Assembly (NCBI GenBank): GCA_031289385.1
Contig: JAITPP010000303.1
Location: forward strand, 1 to 5,204
Direction of reading: 5' to 3'
DNA from: Prevotellaceae bacterium
GTDB lineage: Bacteria > Bacteroidota > Bacteroidia > Bacteroidales > UBA932
DNA: 5,204 nucleotides
Part shown: positions 4,998 to 5,204 of the stretch, piece by piece
How positions within the stretch are numbered: the first letter of the stretch is position 1
Layout of the letters: every line of letters starts with the position of its first letter
Notes under the pieces: generated by a model
The model's input: only the letters and a program-made list of their open reading frames with translations
Database searches by the model: none
What the model was told of the DNA's origin: nothing
Translations under genes and position numbers: made by a program

Positions 4998-5137
4998 ACC
5001 CTTATTTTTGTGAGTACTTTTTTAGTATCAAATTTTTCTTAGCGTTTTTTTTCTTATTCCCTTATTAGAATATTGAAAATAAGGGTAATTTGCGAGTGGT
5101 TTTCTTTGCTACTGAGGAAACTCACAAAAATAAAGGT
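4998..5137. repeat. Long imperfect inverted repeat (MITE-like or structured RNA)
   Basis: Outer arms 4998-5015 and 5120-5137 match at 17 of 18 positions. After a 2-base bulge the pairing resumes: 5018-5027 with 5110-5119 (three G-U pairs if plus-strand RNA), then 5029-5032 with 5105-5108. The tip is cccttatt (5059-5066) with aataaggg (5078-5085) around an 11-base loop. The middle is unpaired or weak. The whole segment can thus fold as one rod. There is no coding potential and no clear target-site duplication. Each outer arm also carries an inward-facing TATTTTTG promoter-like octamer. Confidence 0.6.
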
Positions 5138-5193
5138 TAAAACAAATTTACAAATTTGGCATGAATACTTTTTAATAATTCACAATTATTTTA

Positions 5194-5201
5194 TAAATTT
5201 G
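5194..5201 (+). promoter_or_regulatory. -7 element TAAATTTG for a gene beyond the right edge
   Basis: TAAATTTG followed by CAG at the window end matches TAnnTTTG. By analogy with the three promoters inside the window, a plus-strand start codon would be expected some 16-19 nt after it, outside the window. Confidence 0.4.
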
Positions 5202-5204
5202 CAG

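Larger units (their letters stand above)
4772..5204. other. Gene-free right-hand region
   Basis: I find no gene in these 433 bases. Besides the promoter and repeats listed separately, 5142-5157 is a tandem pair of acaaattt. The longest plus-strand reading from ATG 5161 stops after four codons. The stretch appears to be an intergenic region between the FabK-like gene and something beyond the right edge. Confidence 0.7.

Overview
The window looks like the chromosome of a Bacteroidota (Bacteroidetes) bacterium, probably in or near the Bacteroidales. The DNA is AT-rich. The gene starts carry the phylum's TAnnTTTG -7 promoter element a short distance upstream of ATG and mostly lack a Shine-Dalgarno sequence. 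The proteins also read like Bacteroidota versions of their families. This taxonomic call is inference from sequence character, not from a search.

Layout. Positions 1-71 hold a 14-bp (2 x 7-bp) tandem repeat array. A NUDIX hydrolase lies on the minus strand (72-686), divergent from a plus-strand pair at 817-1861: pyrE (orotate phosphoribosyltransferase, last-but-one step of UMP synthesis) and, one base after its stop, a small SRPBCC/START-like protein. A 214-bp convergent intergenic region (1862-2075) is full of short heptad-type repeats and a weak hairpin. Next, on the minus strand, comes a secreted two-domain protein (2076-3605): a CapA/PgsA-type domain fused to a C-terminal NlpC/P60 cysteine peptidase domain. 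A 212-bp gap (3606-3817) holds its promoter and a cluster of three TTATCAACA boxes. Last on the minus strand is a FabK/nitronate-monooxygenase-type FMN enzyme (3818-4765). The right 430 bp contain no gene: tandem repeats, AT-rich heptads, a repeat shared with the other intergenic region, a roughly 140-bp imperfect inverted repeat, and a promoter-like site aimed at a gene beyond the right edge.

How the genes relate. pyrE and the SRPBCC gene are almost certainly one transcript. The other three genes look separately transcribed. Promoter elements of the same form sit 16, 18 and 19 nt before the ATGs of pyrE, the CapA-type gene and the FabK-like gene; these also show that the longer TTG-started readings of the last two are wrong. 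The coding content is mostly housekeeping metabolism and cell-envelope upkeep. I see no defence system, integrase, transposase, CRISPR array or tRNA/rRNA. The most unusual material is non-coding: a heptad repeat family lying in sense orientation downstream of three different stop codons, and the long inverted repeat at 4998-5137.
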